A stretch of DNA of 64,000 bases, taken from the NCBI RefSeq assembly GCF_016735585.2, contig NZ_JAERSE020000003.1, positions 434,001 to 498,000 of the forward strand. Direction: 5' to 3'. A program made the translations under genes and the position numbers. This document shows, in pieces, positions 42,860 through 50,980 of the stretch. The DNA comes from Chryseobacterium tagetis. GTDB lineage: Bacteria > Bacteroidota > Bacteroidia > Flavobacteriales > Weeksellaceae. A model generated the notes under the pieces. That model saw only the letters and a program-made list of their open reading frames with translations. It made no database searches and was not told the DNA's origin. Position 1 is the stretch's first letter; each line of letters begins with the position of its first letter.

Positions 42860-44860
42860 ATGGCAAATGAAGAAATAGGAATTGCTCCGTCACATATACC
42901 CACAGTCGTATCGGGAAAATATGAAATCAAGGCAGATTTGCAAAATAACCTCAGTAATGCTAAGGAGCAGGAGGTTGTCTTTTATGTTGCCGGGTACAAT
43001 TATACGATTCCTCAAAATGAAATACTAACAATGTATCCTCCAATGGAGCATACCGGTGATTTTGCCGGCACTTTTCCCCATATACAATTTAGAAGAAGTA
43101 CTTTGCCATGGGAGTTTAACTGTGAATCACAAGGAAAAAAAATACCCTATCTTTTCTTGGTGGTACTCAAAGAAGACGAATTGGCTTCCGGAGATTTTGA
43201 AATATTAGAAACCAATACAAATGACTTAAAAGATTCATTGGAAGATCCTGAAGAACCAAAACCATTAAAAATTCTTAAGGGAGTAAAAGGTAATGAAGAG
43301 CTTTTTCCTTCCATAGATTTTGTATCTCAATTGGCGCATGTTAGAGTTCAGGAACATACAGAATTAAAAGATTTGAATCTTCCAAAAGAAACAAGCATTG
43401 TAATTGCTCATCGTATGGTAGAACCTAATACAAAGTATAGAGCTTTTGTCTGCTATTATTCTGCTGAGGTCATCACCAAAGAAAAAGACAAGTATCAATT
43501 AAATAATTCTAACGAAAAAAACGAATACCAGAAAACAAGATCGTGTGTAGTTTTATCCGAATGGTCTTTTGAAAGTATTAATACTCAATTGTATCAGATT
43601 GATACCAATAAACTGAAAAGCCATCCGGACTTTAATACCTTTCAAAAAGATTTGGTGGATTCTGAAGTTTTAACTTTAGAAGAACTAAAAACAAAAGCAA
43701 ATGCTGAACTTGCCAAGTTAATCTCCATCAATGAAACCTATTTAAAAGAACGTGCACTAAGATGGGCAGCATTACCTGAACCCAAATCTGCTGATGATTT
43801 TGAACGTACAGAAGAAATTAACTTCAAGGAAGAAAACAATTACATTCTTGAATATTTAAAATATAATGGTAAAAACTTAAAAGGCTATTTAAGTGAATTA
43901 GAACTTCAGCCTTTTAAGACGAATATTAATATCAAAAATGAAGCGGTAATCAAATTAGTTGATGTGGCTAAAGTTCCACTAGAGCATCAACTAAAGGGTG
44001 GAGGTAAAATAGTTTCATGGTATCAAGGTCCATTTACAAATTGGAACTACTCATTTAGCTTGGGAGATTTATTAAAAGACAAAGAATGGGTAGATATTCC
44101 CGATCATCAGGATTACTTAAACCTCTTCAATGATGATACAAAGATGTATGATATGACCTATGCTGCTGCATGGCAGTTAGGAAGATTAATGATTATGAAT
44201 GACAATAAAGTTCTTCAGGAATTGAAAAAATGGAAGAATGAATTACAATTGCATAATTTAGTACAGGAGCAAAACCGATATAGTCATTTGCCTAATTTGA
44301 AAACGCAGGCTCCTCAGATTTCAGATTTATTGTTGAACTATGTTACAGAATTGATTCAATTTAGAAATTTTCCCGTGTATTACTTACTTCCCCATGCAGA
44401 TTTAAGTACAGAAGAAAGTATCAAATACTTTAAAATTGATAATTCCTGGATCTTATCTTTTCTGTATGGAATTTTTAGTGCCGGACCAAAGCTAAGCATT
44501 AAAGATTTTGAAGAATACATTATCAAGAATAAAACCCTCAATCATGTATTTGATTACAATAAGCCCTATTATGGAATTTTATTTCAGTCACAAACCATGA
44601 AAAACTGGCCGCATCTGGTGGTAGAATTAAATAAAAACCATGATTTTCATTACATAACCAATATCAGCAACACACTTCGTTTGTACATTACCGGTCAGAA
44701 ATTCTCTGATATCGAATTGTATCTCAAAAATGAAAATGCCCATTTTGGAAAAGAATATAATGCTGAAGCTGAAAAATTCATTAAAATAACAAACGATAGC
44801 GTAAAATTGGCTAATGAATATCTATACAAGCAGCCTAAAATAGGCTTAAAACTAAACTGA
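42860..44860 (+). CDS. Unrecognised large protein, last gene of the operon
   Basis: 666 residues, no signal peptide or membrane helix. The N-terminal region has VVFYVAGYNYTIPQNEILTM followed by a segment with FPHIQFRRSTLPWE (near residues 70-85), which I associate with proteins that accompany DUF6603 genes, although I know of no assigned function. Residues about 400-560 are helical (DMTYAAAWQLGRLMIMNDNK). It begins one base after the DUF6603-like gene ends, so the two are probably made in fixed ratio. The gene ends the operon; no clear terminator follows before the divergent-looking promoter at 44889-44944. Confidence 0.62.
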   Translation: MANEEIGIAPSHIPTVVSGKYEIKADLQNNLSNAKEQEVVFYVAGYNYTIPQNEILTMYPPMEHTGDFAGTFPHIQFRRSTLPWEFNCESQGKKIPYLFLVVLKEDELASGDFEILETNTNDLKDSLEDPEEPKPLKILKGVKGNEELFPSIDFVSQLAHVRVQEHTELKDLNLPKETSIVIAHRMVEPNTKYRAFVCYYSAEVITKEKDKYQLNNSNEKNEYQKTRSCVVLSEWSFESINTQLYQIDTNKLKSHPDFNTFQKDLVDSEVLTLEELKTKANAELAKLISINETYLKERALRWAALPEPKSADDFERTEEINFKEENNYILEYLKYNGKNLKGYLSELELQPFKTNINIKNEAVIKLVDVAKVPLEHQLKGGGKIVSWYQGPFTNWNYSFSLGDLLKDKEWVDIPDHQDYLNLFNDDTKMYDMTYAAAWQLGRLMIMNDNKVLQELKKWKNELQLHNLVQEQNRYSHLPNLKTQAPQISDLLLNYVTELIQFRNFPVYYLLPHADLSTEESIKYFKIDNSWILSFLYGIFSAGPKLSIKDFEEYIIKNKTLNHVFDYNKPYYGILFQSQTMKNWPHLVVELNKNHDFHYITNISNTLRLYITGQKFSDIELYLKNENAHFGKEYNAEAEKFIKITNDSVKLANEYLYKQPKIGLKLN

Positions 44861-44888
44861 ATATAGAAAATTAAAACTTCCTCAATTC

Positions 44889-44944
44889 GCCTACAAATGT
44901 CTGCGGTTAGCCTACAAAACTCTTCCTGAAGCGTCCTACTTTTG
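44889..44944 (+). promoter_or_regulatory. Activator-type promoter of the SDR gene at 44971
   Basis: Two direct repeats of GCCTACAAA (44889-44897 and 44910-44918) start 21 bases apart, two helical turns, as AraC-type regulators bind. A minus-7 box TACTTTTG follows at 44937-44944, with no TTTG minus-33 box at the usual distance. That is what an activator-dependent promoter should look like. The AraC-type gene at 45868 is the likely activator. Confidence 0.55.
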
Positions 44945-44970
44945 CTATGTAAAACAAAACAGTAAATAAA

Positions 44971-45807
44971 ATGACACAGCAAAATAGAATATGGTTTATT
45001 ACCGGAGCATCAAGAGGTTTCGGACGAGTTTGGACAGAAGCCGCACTGGAACGTGGCGATCAAGTTGTTGCTACAGCAAGAAAACTGGAAAGCATTTCAG
45101 TGCTGAATGAAAAGTACGGAGAAAACGTTCTTACCTTAGAATTAGACGTTACCAATCCTGATCAGGTGAAGGAAGTCGTAAAAAAAGCCCATGAACATTT
45201 CGGAAAACTTGATATTGTACTAAATAACGCGGGATATTCATTAGTCGGAACAATTGAAGAAGCCAATGCTGACGAAATTCGCGCTTTATATGAAACGAAT
45301 ATTTTAGGACCTGTAAATGTAGTTCAGGCTGCATTGCCAATTCTTCGCGAGCAAGGGTACGGACATATTTTAGGAACTTCCAGCAATTTGGGACATATCA
45401 CAATGCCCGTGATCGGATATTACAGCTCATCAAAATGGGCGTTTGAAGCCATCTATGAAAGTCTTGCTCTCGAAGTAAAACAATTCGGAATTAAAGTGAC
45501 GATTATAGAACCGGGAGCTTATGCCACTGAGTTTGGAAGTCAGGAATCACTTAAATTCTCTGAAGGAATGGAGGTTTATAACGATTTTAAAGCTGAATTT
45601 ATTAAAGGGCTGCAAAATCTGGAAAGAGGAAATCCTGAAGCCACTCCGCTAGCACTTTTCAAAATGGTTGGTGCTGAAAATCCACCGTTGAGATTTAACT
45701 TAGGAAGTCATAATCTTGAATGGACAAAATCTGTTTATGCCGAAAGAATCGCTCTTTGGGAAGAATGGGACGATGTTTCAAGATCTGCACAAGGAGAATC
45801 CAAGTAA
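44971..45807 (+). CDS. Short-chain dehydrogenase/reductase
   Basis: 278 residues of the classical SDR family. The cofactor motif is TGASRGFG (residues 11-18), the structural NNAG lies in IVLNNAGYSL, and the active site is Ser in GTSSNLG with Tyr-x-x-x-Lys in YYSSSKWAF. It reduces or oxidises a carbonyl or alcohol with NAD(P); the substrate is unknown. The gene stands alone, with an AraC-type regulator gene 60 bases after it and tandem activator-like repeats before it. A terminator follows. Confidence 0.92.
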   Translation: MTQQNRIWFITGASRGFGRVWTEAALERGDQVVATARKLESISVLNEKYGENVLTLELDVTNPDQVKEVVKKAHEHFGKLDIVLNNAGYSLVGTIEEANADEIRALYETNILGPVNVVQAALPILREQGYGHILGTSSNLGHITMPVIGYYSSSKWAFEAIYESLALEVKQFGIKVTIIEPGAYATEFGSQESLKFSEGMEVYNDFKAEFIKGLQNLERGNPEATPLALFKMVGAENPPLRFNLGSHNLEWTKSVYAERIALWEEWDDVSRSAQGESK

Positions 45808-45815
45808 TTACAAGT

Positions 45816-45848
45816 AAAAACCGGTTATCATTTTATAATCGGTTTTTC
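45816..45848 (+). terminator. Terminator after the SDR gene
   Basis: AAAAACCGGTTAT and ATAATCGGTTTTT pair around CATTTT with one mismatch and a T run. It lies between the SDR gene and the AraC-type gene. Confidence 0.75.
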
Positions 45849-45867
45849 TTACCTTTAATAAGACATT

Positions 45868-46788
45868 ATGAAAAAAGAAGATAATACTCCGCAAAGATTT
45901 GAATCACTGACTGATGCACATCGTTTTTTTGGAATGCCACAGCCGAAACATCCGCTCATCAGTTTGTTGAATGGAGCCAATAATGCGACCGTGGTAGAAA
46001 CACTTCCGCACCGTCACGTTCTGAGTTTTTATAAAATTTCCTACAAACCAAGATTAGGTGGGAAAATAGAATACGGACAGGATTATTATGATTTTGATGA
46101 AGGTGGTTTGCTGTTTGCCGCTCCCGGCCAGATTATCGGAGGAAAAAGTGGAAGTGATACCGCCTGTTCACAATATTCGCTGTTGATACATCCTGATTTC
46201 TTTTTGGGATATTCATTAGCCAAGAAAATCAAGCAATATGGTTTTTTCTCCTATTCGATTAAAGAAACCCTGCACTTGTCTGAGGAGGAGAAAAATACGA
46301 TTCTTTCTATTTTTAATTTTATAGAATCTGAATTAAACGGAAGAATAGACGATTTCAGTCATGATGTGATGATTTCCCAGATTGAATTATTATTTAATTA
46401 CGCCAATCGTTTTTATAAACGTCAGTTCATTACAAGAAAAGCAACCAGCAACGATCTCCTGCAAAAATTTGAAACACTATTAAATGCTTATTTTGACGAT
46501 GAGGTTACTTTAAATAAAGGAATTCCAACCGTCAGTTATCTTGCAGAAAACCTGAACCTTTCCCCAAGCTATCTTAGCGATATGCTTCGTTCTCTTACAG
46601 GGCAAAGTACACAGCAGCATATCCATGAAAGATTGATTCATAAAGCTAAAGAAATGCTTTCCACAACCAGTTTATCGGTGGGAGAAGTGGCTTACGCTTT
46701 GGGTTTTGAGCATTCACAGTCTTTCAGTCAACTATTTAAAACAAAGACAAATCTTTCCCCTTTAGAGTTTAGAAAATCTTTCAACTGA
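45868..46788 (+). CDS. AraC-family transcriptional regulator
   Basis: 306 residues. The N-terminal 180 residues are a cupin-like sensing domain (HRHVLSFYKISYKPRLGGKI). The C-terminal 100 residues hold two helix-turn-helix motifs of the AraC type (VSYLAENLNLSPSYLSDMLR and SVGEVAYALGFEHSQSFSQL), ending FKTKTNLSPLEFRKSF. Members often activate a nearby gene. The SDR gene immediately upstream, with its tandem repeats, is the likely target. It is separated from that gene by a terminator, so it has its own promoter. Confidence 0.92.
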   Translation: MKKEDNTPQRFESLTDAHRFFGMPQPKHPLISLLNGANNATVVETLPHRHVLSFYKISYKPRLGGKIEYGQDYYDFDEGGLLFAAPGQIIGGKSGSDTACSQYSLLIHPDFFLGYSLAKKIKQYGFFSYSIKETLHLSEEEKNTILSIFNFIESELNGRIDDFSHDVMISQIELLFNYANRFYKRQFITRKATSNDLLQKFETLLNAYFDDEVTLNKGIPTVSYLAENLNLSPSYLSDMLRSLTGQSTQQHIHERLIHKAKEMLSTTSLSVGEVAYALGFEHSQSFSQLFKTKTNLSPLEFRKSFN

Positions 46789-46888
46789 TTTTTTTGTGAT
46801 CTCATAACCAATGATATACGACAGAAAGCAGGATAAAAATCTTTAAAATGAGACTAATTAATTTTAACAAAAATTTAACATTTATTAA

Positions 46889-46920
46889 TTTGGAACGATC
46901 GTTCCGTTATTGTAATTTTG
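46889..46920 (+). promoter_or_regulatory. Promoter with TetR-type operator, SDR gene at 46963
   Basis: TTTG (46889-46892) and TAATTTTG (46913-46920) form a Bacteroidetes promoter with a 20-base spacer. The perfect 14-bp palindrome GGAACGATCGTTCC (46892-46905) lies inside the spacer. The same palindrome, with one end base changed, precedes the TetR gene at 47791. Confidence 0.82.
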
Positions 46921-46962
46921 TATCAGAAAATTTAACAATCAATCAATTAAAACATTTTAAAA

Positions 46963-47715
46963 ATGAAAAATTTAGAAAACAAAGTAGCAATCGTAACAGG
47001 CGGAAACAGCGGAATCGGATTGGCAGCAGCAAAAGAATTGGCAGAAAAAGGAGCAAAAGTAATTGTAACCGGAAGAAATAAAGAAGCACTTTCACAAGCT
47101 GAAGCAGATTTCAATCTGATTGGAATTCAGGCAGATCAGACCGATTTAAAATCAATTGACAATTTGGTAGAGCAGGTTTCTTCTCAGTTCGGAAAAGTGG
47201 ATATTCTGTTTTTAAATGCGGGAATTGCTGCCTTTGCTCCGGTAGATTCAGCTTCAGAAGAACATTTCGACAGTATTATGAATGTGAATGTAAAAGGTGT
47301 TTATTTCACAGTTCAAAAATTATTGCCAATCTTAAACGATGGGGCTTCCATTATTTTAAACACTTCGGTGAATGCTCATTTAGGAATGCCGAATTCAAGC
47401 GTTTATGCAGCAAGTAAAGCAGCGGTTTTATCTTTAAATAAAGTATTCGCGGTAGAACTGGCTTCAAGAAAGATCAGAGTAAATGCGGTTTCTCCTGGTC
47501 CTGTTGAAACTCCGTTGTATGGAAAATTAGGATTATCAAACGAAGAAGTAGCAGGATTCGGAACTGTTTTGGGGGAGAAAATTTTATTGAAAAGATTTGC
47601 ACAATCCAGTGAAATTGCAAAAACAGTAAGTTTCTTAGCATCAGATGATTCTTCATTTATCACAGGTACAGAAATTATTGTTGACGGTGGTTTAACAGTG
47701 AATCCGGTGGTTTAA
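46963..47715 (+). CDS. Short-chain dehydrogenase/reductase, TetR-controlled
   Basis: 250 residues, classical SDR. The cofactor motif is TGGNSGIG (residues 12-19), NAG is in LFLNAGIAAF, the catalytic Ser is in ILNTSVNAH, and YAASK is the active-site Tyr-Lys pair. The end TGTEIIVDGGLTVNP is typical. The substrate is unknown; such TetR-linked SDRs are often quinone or aldehyde reductases. It precedes the TetR gene by 75 bases, and both have the same palindromic operator, so an electrophile or similar ligand probably induces both. Confidence 0.93.
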   Translation: MKNLENKVAIVTGGNSGIGLAAAKELAEKGAKVIVTGRNKEALSQAEADFNLIGIQADQTDLKSIDNLVEQVSSQFGKVDILFLNAGIAAFAPVDSASEEHFDSIMNVNVKGVYFTVQKLLPILNDGASIILNTSVNAHLGMPNSSVYAASKAAVLSLNKVFAVELASRKIRVNAVSPGPVETPLYGKLGLSNEEVAGFGTVLGEKILLKRFAQSSEIAKTVSFLASDDSSFITGTEIIVDGGLTVNPVV

Positions 47716-47731
47716 AATTTTTTTCTTATAT

Positions 47732-47766
47732 TTTGGAACGATCGTTCTTTTATTTTCGTATCTTTG
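47732..47766 (+). promoter_or_regulatory. Promoter with TetR-type operator, TetR gene
   Basis: GGAACGATCGTTCT at 47735-47748 has the core GAACGATCGTTC identical to the site at 46892. It lies between TTTG (47732-47735) and TATCTTTG (47759-47766). This indicates autorepression. Confidence 0.8.
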
Positions 47767-47790
47767 TAAGACAACTTAAAATAGAAAATC

Positions 47791-48372
47791 ATGGCAAGAA
47801 CCAAAGAATTCAATGAAGATCAGGTTTTAGACAAAGCGATTGAAATATTTTGGCACAAAGGATACCACGGAACTTCTGCACAGGATCTGGTAAATTATCT
47901 TGGTCTGAGCCGTTCCAGCATATATGATACTTTTGGAGACAAGCAGAAATTGTTTGTAGCTTCTCTGAAAAAATATCAGAAACAGTCCCAAGATCAGATC
48001 GTAGCCCTTTTCGAGGCTTCTGAAAATACTAAAGAAACACTCCACTCCATTTTTAAACAGGCCGTTCTCGAAAGTCTGGAAGATCGCATCACGAAAGGAT
48101 GTTTTATGGTAAACACTTCCATAGAACTGGCAATGCACGATCCCGAAATCGCAAAAATTGTACAGAATAATACCAAAACCATGGAAGATATTTTCACTAA
48201 AGCATTGCAAAAAGGGCAGGATTCCGGACAGGTTTCAAAGAATATGGATGCCAAAACGTTGGCGAGATTTATTTTTAATAATTATTCCGGAATTCGCGTT
48301 TTGGCCAGAACAGGAGAAGCAGACAAGCAAGTGTATGACGATATTGTAAAGGCAATTCTGTCTGTATTGTAA
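47791..48372 (+). CDS. TetR/AcrR-family repressor
   Basis: 193 residues. The N-terminal helix-turn-helix (GTSAQDLVNYLGLSRSSIYD, then TFGDKQKLF) is of the TetR type. The C-terminal ligand domain is helical (LARFIFNNYSGIRVLARTGE). By family knowledge it binds a palindrome and releases it when a small ligand binds. Two copies of the palindrome lie before this gene and before the SDR gene just upstream, so those are its likely targets. Confidence 0.92.
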   Translation: MARTKEFNEDQVLDKAIEIFWHKGYHGTSAQDLVNYLGLSRSSIYDTFGDKQKLFVASLKKYQKQSQDQIVALFEASENTKETLHSIFKQAVLESLEDRITKGCFMVNTSIELAMHDPEIAKIVQNNTKTMEDIFTKALQKGQDSGQVSKNMDAKTLARFIFNNYSGIRVLARTGEADKQVYDDIVKAILSVL

Positions 48373-48376
48373 AACA

Positions 48377-48422
48377 AAATCCCACATAATAAATGTATTG
48401 ACTTTATGATGTGGGATTTTTA
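48377..48422. terminator. Bidirectional terminator
   Basis: AAAATCCCACAT and ATGTGGGATTTT pair across about 20 bases. It lies between the TetR gene and the convergent lipoprotein gene. Confidence 0.82.
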
Positions 48423-48476
48423 TATAATCTAGCTGATAGATAATTTTTTGAAAATCTAAAAAGCAAAATATTTCCT

Positions 48477-49133
48477 CTAGCGTTTAATTTGTTTTAATCG
48501 AATATTTCTGAAATCAATAGCAGAACCTTCATAATTTAATGAAATCCTGCCTTCTACAGAAGAGGCCTCTAAACATTCGTTCACAAGTTTTTCATTCAGA
48601 AATTGGGTGATTTTTCCATTAACTGATCTGATCGTGATCGAATTCCATTCTCCATAAGGCCTTTCATTTTCTGAGAATTTTGGAGAAGTAACGCTTGCTC
48701 CTGGTTCAACAAGCTTTCCATTCACCTTTGCCGTAATCTGATCCATAAAAATAAAATCTCCGGTCGTATTTTCTTTGATTTGAAACTGAATTCCCTTCGG
48801 CCAGATCCTGTCTGGTGAATCTGTAGGGATGTTATACATTACACCGCTGTTTTTCTTGCCTTTTCCCTTATTGTATTTCTCATCCATATTCCATCTGTAT
48901 TCAAGAGAAAGTTCAAAGTTATCATAACTTTTTTTAGTCATGAGATACCCAATGTTTTCACCGTGCATTCTGATCATTCCATCAGAGAATTCGTATACTT
49001 TTAAAGGGTCCTGTTTTTCAGAACTGGTTTTTGTATAAGCATACCAATCACTTTCAGAATTTATTTTTTGCTGAACACTACATGAATGTAAAATAAAAAG
49101 AAAGGTAAAAATGGGAATGATTTTTTTTAGCAT
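48477..49133 (-). CDS. DUF1080-type lipoprotein (3-keto-disaccharide hydrolase fold)
   Basis: 218 residues. The N-terminus is a lipoprotein signal with lipobox LHSC (Cys18). The rest is the DUF1080 beta-sandwich: LTKKSYDNF-like strands, LSLEYRWNMDEKYNK, NSGVMYNIP, GEWNSITIRSVNGKITQFLN and a closing IDFRNIRLKQI. Members are related to laminin-G-like sugar-binding folds, and some cleave 3-keto-disaccharides. It is exported and lipid-anchored in the envelope. It stands alone, with a terminator on its 3' side. Substrate is not evident. Confidence 0.82.
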   Translation of the reverse strand: MLKKIIPIFTFLFILHSCSVQQKINSESDWYAYTKTSSEKQDPLKVYEFSDGMIRMHGENIGYLMTKKSYDNFELSLEYRWNMDEKYNKGKGKKNSGVMYNIPTDSPDRIWPKGIQFQIKENTTGDFIFMDQITAKVNGKLVEPGASVTSPKFSENERPYGEWNSITIRSVNGKITQFLNEKLVNECLEASSVEGRISLNYEGSAIDFRNIRLKQIKR

Positions 49134-49442
49134 AAATGAAAGTTTAAAAAAAGTGTATTAAAAGCTGGAAATGAAATGGTAAAAATAATTATAAGATTTT
49201 GTATTTAAAATAAAAGAAGATAGGATTTCAGCAAAATGTGGGGTTGCATACAGAAATGAAATTTTAAAGTCACCAAAAATCACTTTTATACTGAAAAATA
49301 GTCAAATTTGGAGCAATATTCTTAGATGAATGAAGGAATTATAAAACTTAATACATAATTAATGCTGGCGTGATCCAAATAAAAAGAGAATCTGATAGTT
49401 TCGAAAGCAATTTAAAAACTATTAAAAAACATCAAATTAATC
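49134..49442. other. Intergenic region between divergent lipoprotein genes
   Basis: AT-rich and without a gene. No clear operator or hairpin was seen. It must hold the promoters for both neighbours. Confidence 0.4.
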
Positions 49443-50693
49443 ATGATTCAAAAACAAAAATTCATTGGATGGATGCTGATGCTTGCTGTAACGAGCATCG
49501 GATGCCAAAATGATCAGATCACTTCAGTTTCAGCGGAAGAAGGAATTTCGCCAAAAGCCAACGCCAACAAAGTAGCTGCAGATATAAGTGTGAATGCTTA
49601 TGTAGATACAAGTAGTTATATCAACTCTGGTTTTAGCTTTCTAAACCCCTCTCAGATCGATAAAAACCGTCAGGCAATAGGCGGAAGTGCTTACACAGAG
49701 GTTTACGGATTCAATATTCCTGAAGAAAACAGAGTAAGAGGAATCCGCTGGAATACCGATGATGAAACTACATCGATCTGGAGACCACAAGGAATCGCTG
49801 GTTTTACCAAAGATGGCGTTCGTTACCTGTTAGTAAGCTGGTATGCAAAAGATGATGCTGAATTTAAAGGTTCCCGCATTACTCTGATTGACATCAGCCC
49901 GAGTTCAAGTACTTATCTTACGTACCGTCATATTTTGTTGGTGCAGCCGGATATTCCTGCAAGTACAACAACCTATTCACAGTATGGTTCTTATGCTCCA
50001 TTGAATGTACATGCCGGTGGAATTGCTTATTTTAAGGGGAAAATATATCTCAGCAGTACCAATTTAGGGGTTCGTGTATTCGATTTGAATAAAATCATTG
50101 AAGTAAGTACCGGAGACACAACTGCTGACAAATGCGGTAAAGATGCTAATGGAAATTTATTTGCCTTCAATTACCGGTATATATTGCCTCAGGTTGGGTA
50201 TCAAAAAATCAACAATGCCAATCCGTTCTCTACGATTCAGGTCAATGATGAAGGAACGCAGTTCTGGACAGGTCAATATTATGCAGGAAGTGCCGATGCA
50301 AGCATTGTTCCCCAGGTATTCGGTTTTCCTGTTGACGCTAATGGGACACTTCAAAATACAGGAATTGTCGCTGTTACTCCAAAGAACAGCCTTTTCACAG
50401 ATAATCACGCCCATGGAATACAGGGTGTATTCCGAAAAGGAAACAGAACATGGCTTTCGTGTACAGGATCTCCAAGCAATTCTTATGGTTCCAATGCAAG
50501 ATTAGCCCGTTATACTGATGGAGCAGATGATACTGTGCGTTACCGATGGCCATACGGAGCCGAATCTCTTTACTATGAATCTCAATATAACTACCTGTGG
50601 AGCTTGACGGAGTTTGAACCGAATGCAGGAGCACAAAATGGAAGTCAGGTCAATAGATGCATATTTGCTGTTGATTTTTCTAAATATGAATAG
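49443..50693 (+). CDS. Secreted lipoprotein, function unknown
   Basis: 416 residues. A lipoprotein signal ends in the lipobox SIGC (Cys21). The mature part is rich in aromatic residues and Gly: GIRWNTDDETTSIWRPQGIA, LNVHAGGIAYFKGKIYLSST, NHAHGIQGVFRKGNRTWLSC and SLYYESQYNYLWSLTEFEPN. The regular spacing of these segments suggests a beta-propeller of five to six blades. I do not recognise a family with known function. It stands alone before a terminator. Confidence 0.68.
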   Translation: MIQKQKFIGWMLMLAVTSIGCQNDQITSVSAEEGISPKANANKVAADISVNAYVDTSSYINSGFSFLNPSQIDKNRQAIGGSAYTEVYGFNIPEENRVRGIRWNTDDETTSIWRPQGIAGFTKDGVRYLLVSWYAKDDAEFKGSRITLIDISPSSSTYLTYRHILLVQPDIPASTTTYSQYGSYAPLNVHAGGIAYFKGKIYLSSTNLGVRVFDLNKIIEVSTGDTTADKCGKDANGNLFAFNYRYILPQVGYQKINNANPFSTIQVNDEGTQFWTGQYYAGSADASIVPQVFGFPVDANGTLQNTGIVAVTPKNSLFTDNHAHGIQGVFRKGNRTWLSCTGSPSNSYGSNARLARYTDGADDTVRYRWPYGAESLYYESQYNYLWSLTEFEPNAGAQNGSQVNRCIFAVDFSKYE

Positions 50694-50716
50694 CAGAAAT
50701 GCGTAATAAAGATTAT

Positions 50717-50749
50717 AAAAAGAGGCTGTTTAAAAAACAGTCTCTTTTG
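50717..50749 (+). terminator. Terminator after the lipoprotein gene
   Basis: AAAAGAGGCTGTTT and AACAGTCTCTTTT pair around AAAA with one G-T pair, followed by T residues. Confidence 0.8.
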
Positions 50750-50980
50750 TTAAATGACAGCTGCTAGAGTTATACTTCTTATACTTTATATACTGAAAAG
50801 TATTCAAAAGATTAAAAAACAAAATTTAAGGCTTAGATCCCGCCACATTTTATATAAATGGTCACAGTTTTGATGTAAAAACAAAGTGCATTGAATTTAA
50901 AAACTGGAAACAAAAAATTCAACATCTATTTCGATCTTTTTCTTTTACCCATTTACAACTAATTAATCAAAAATGTAACA

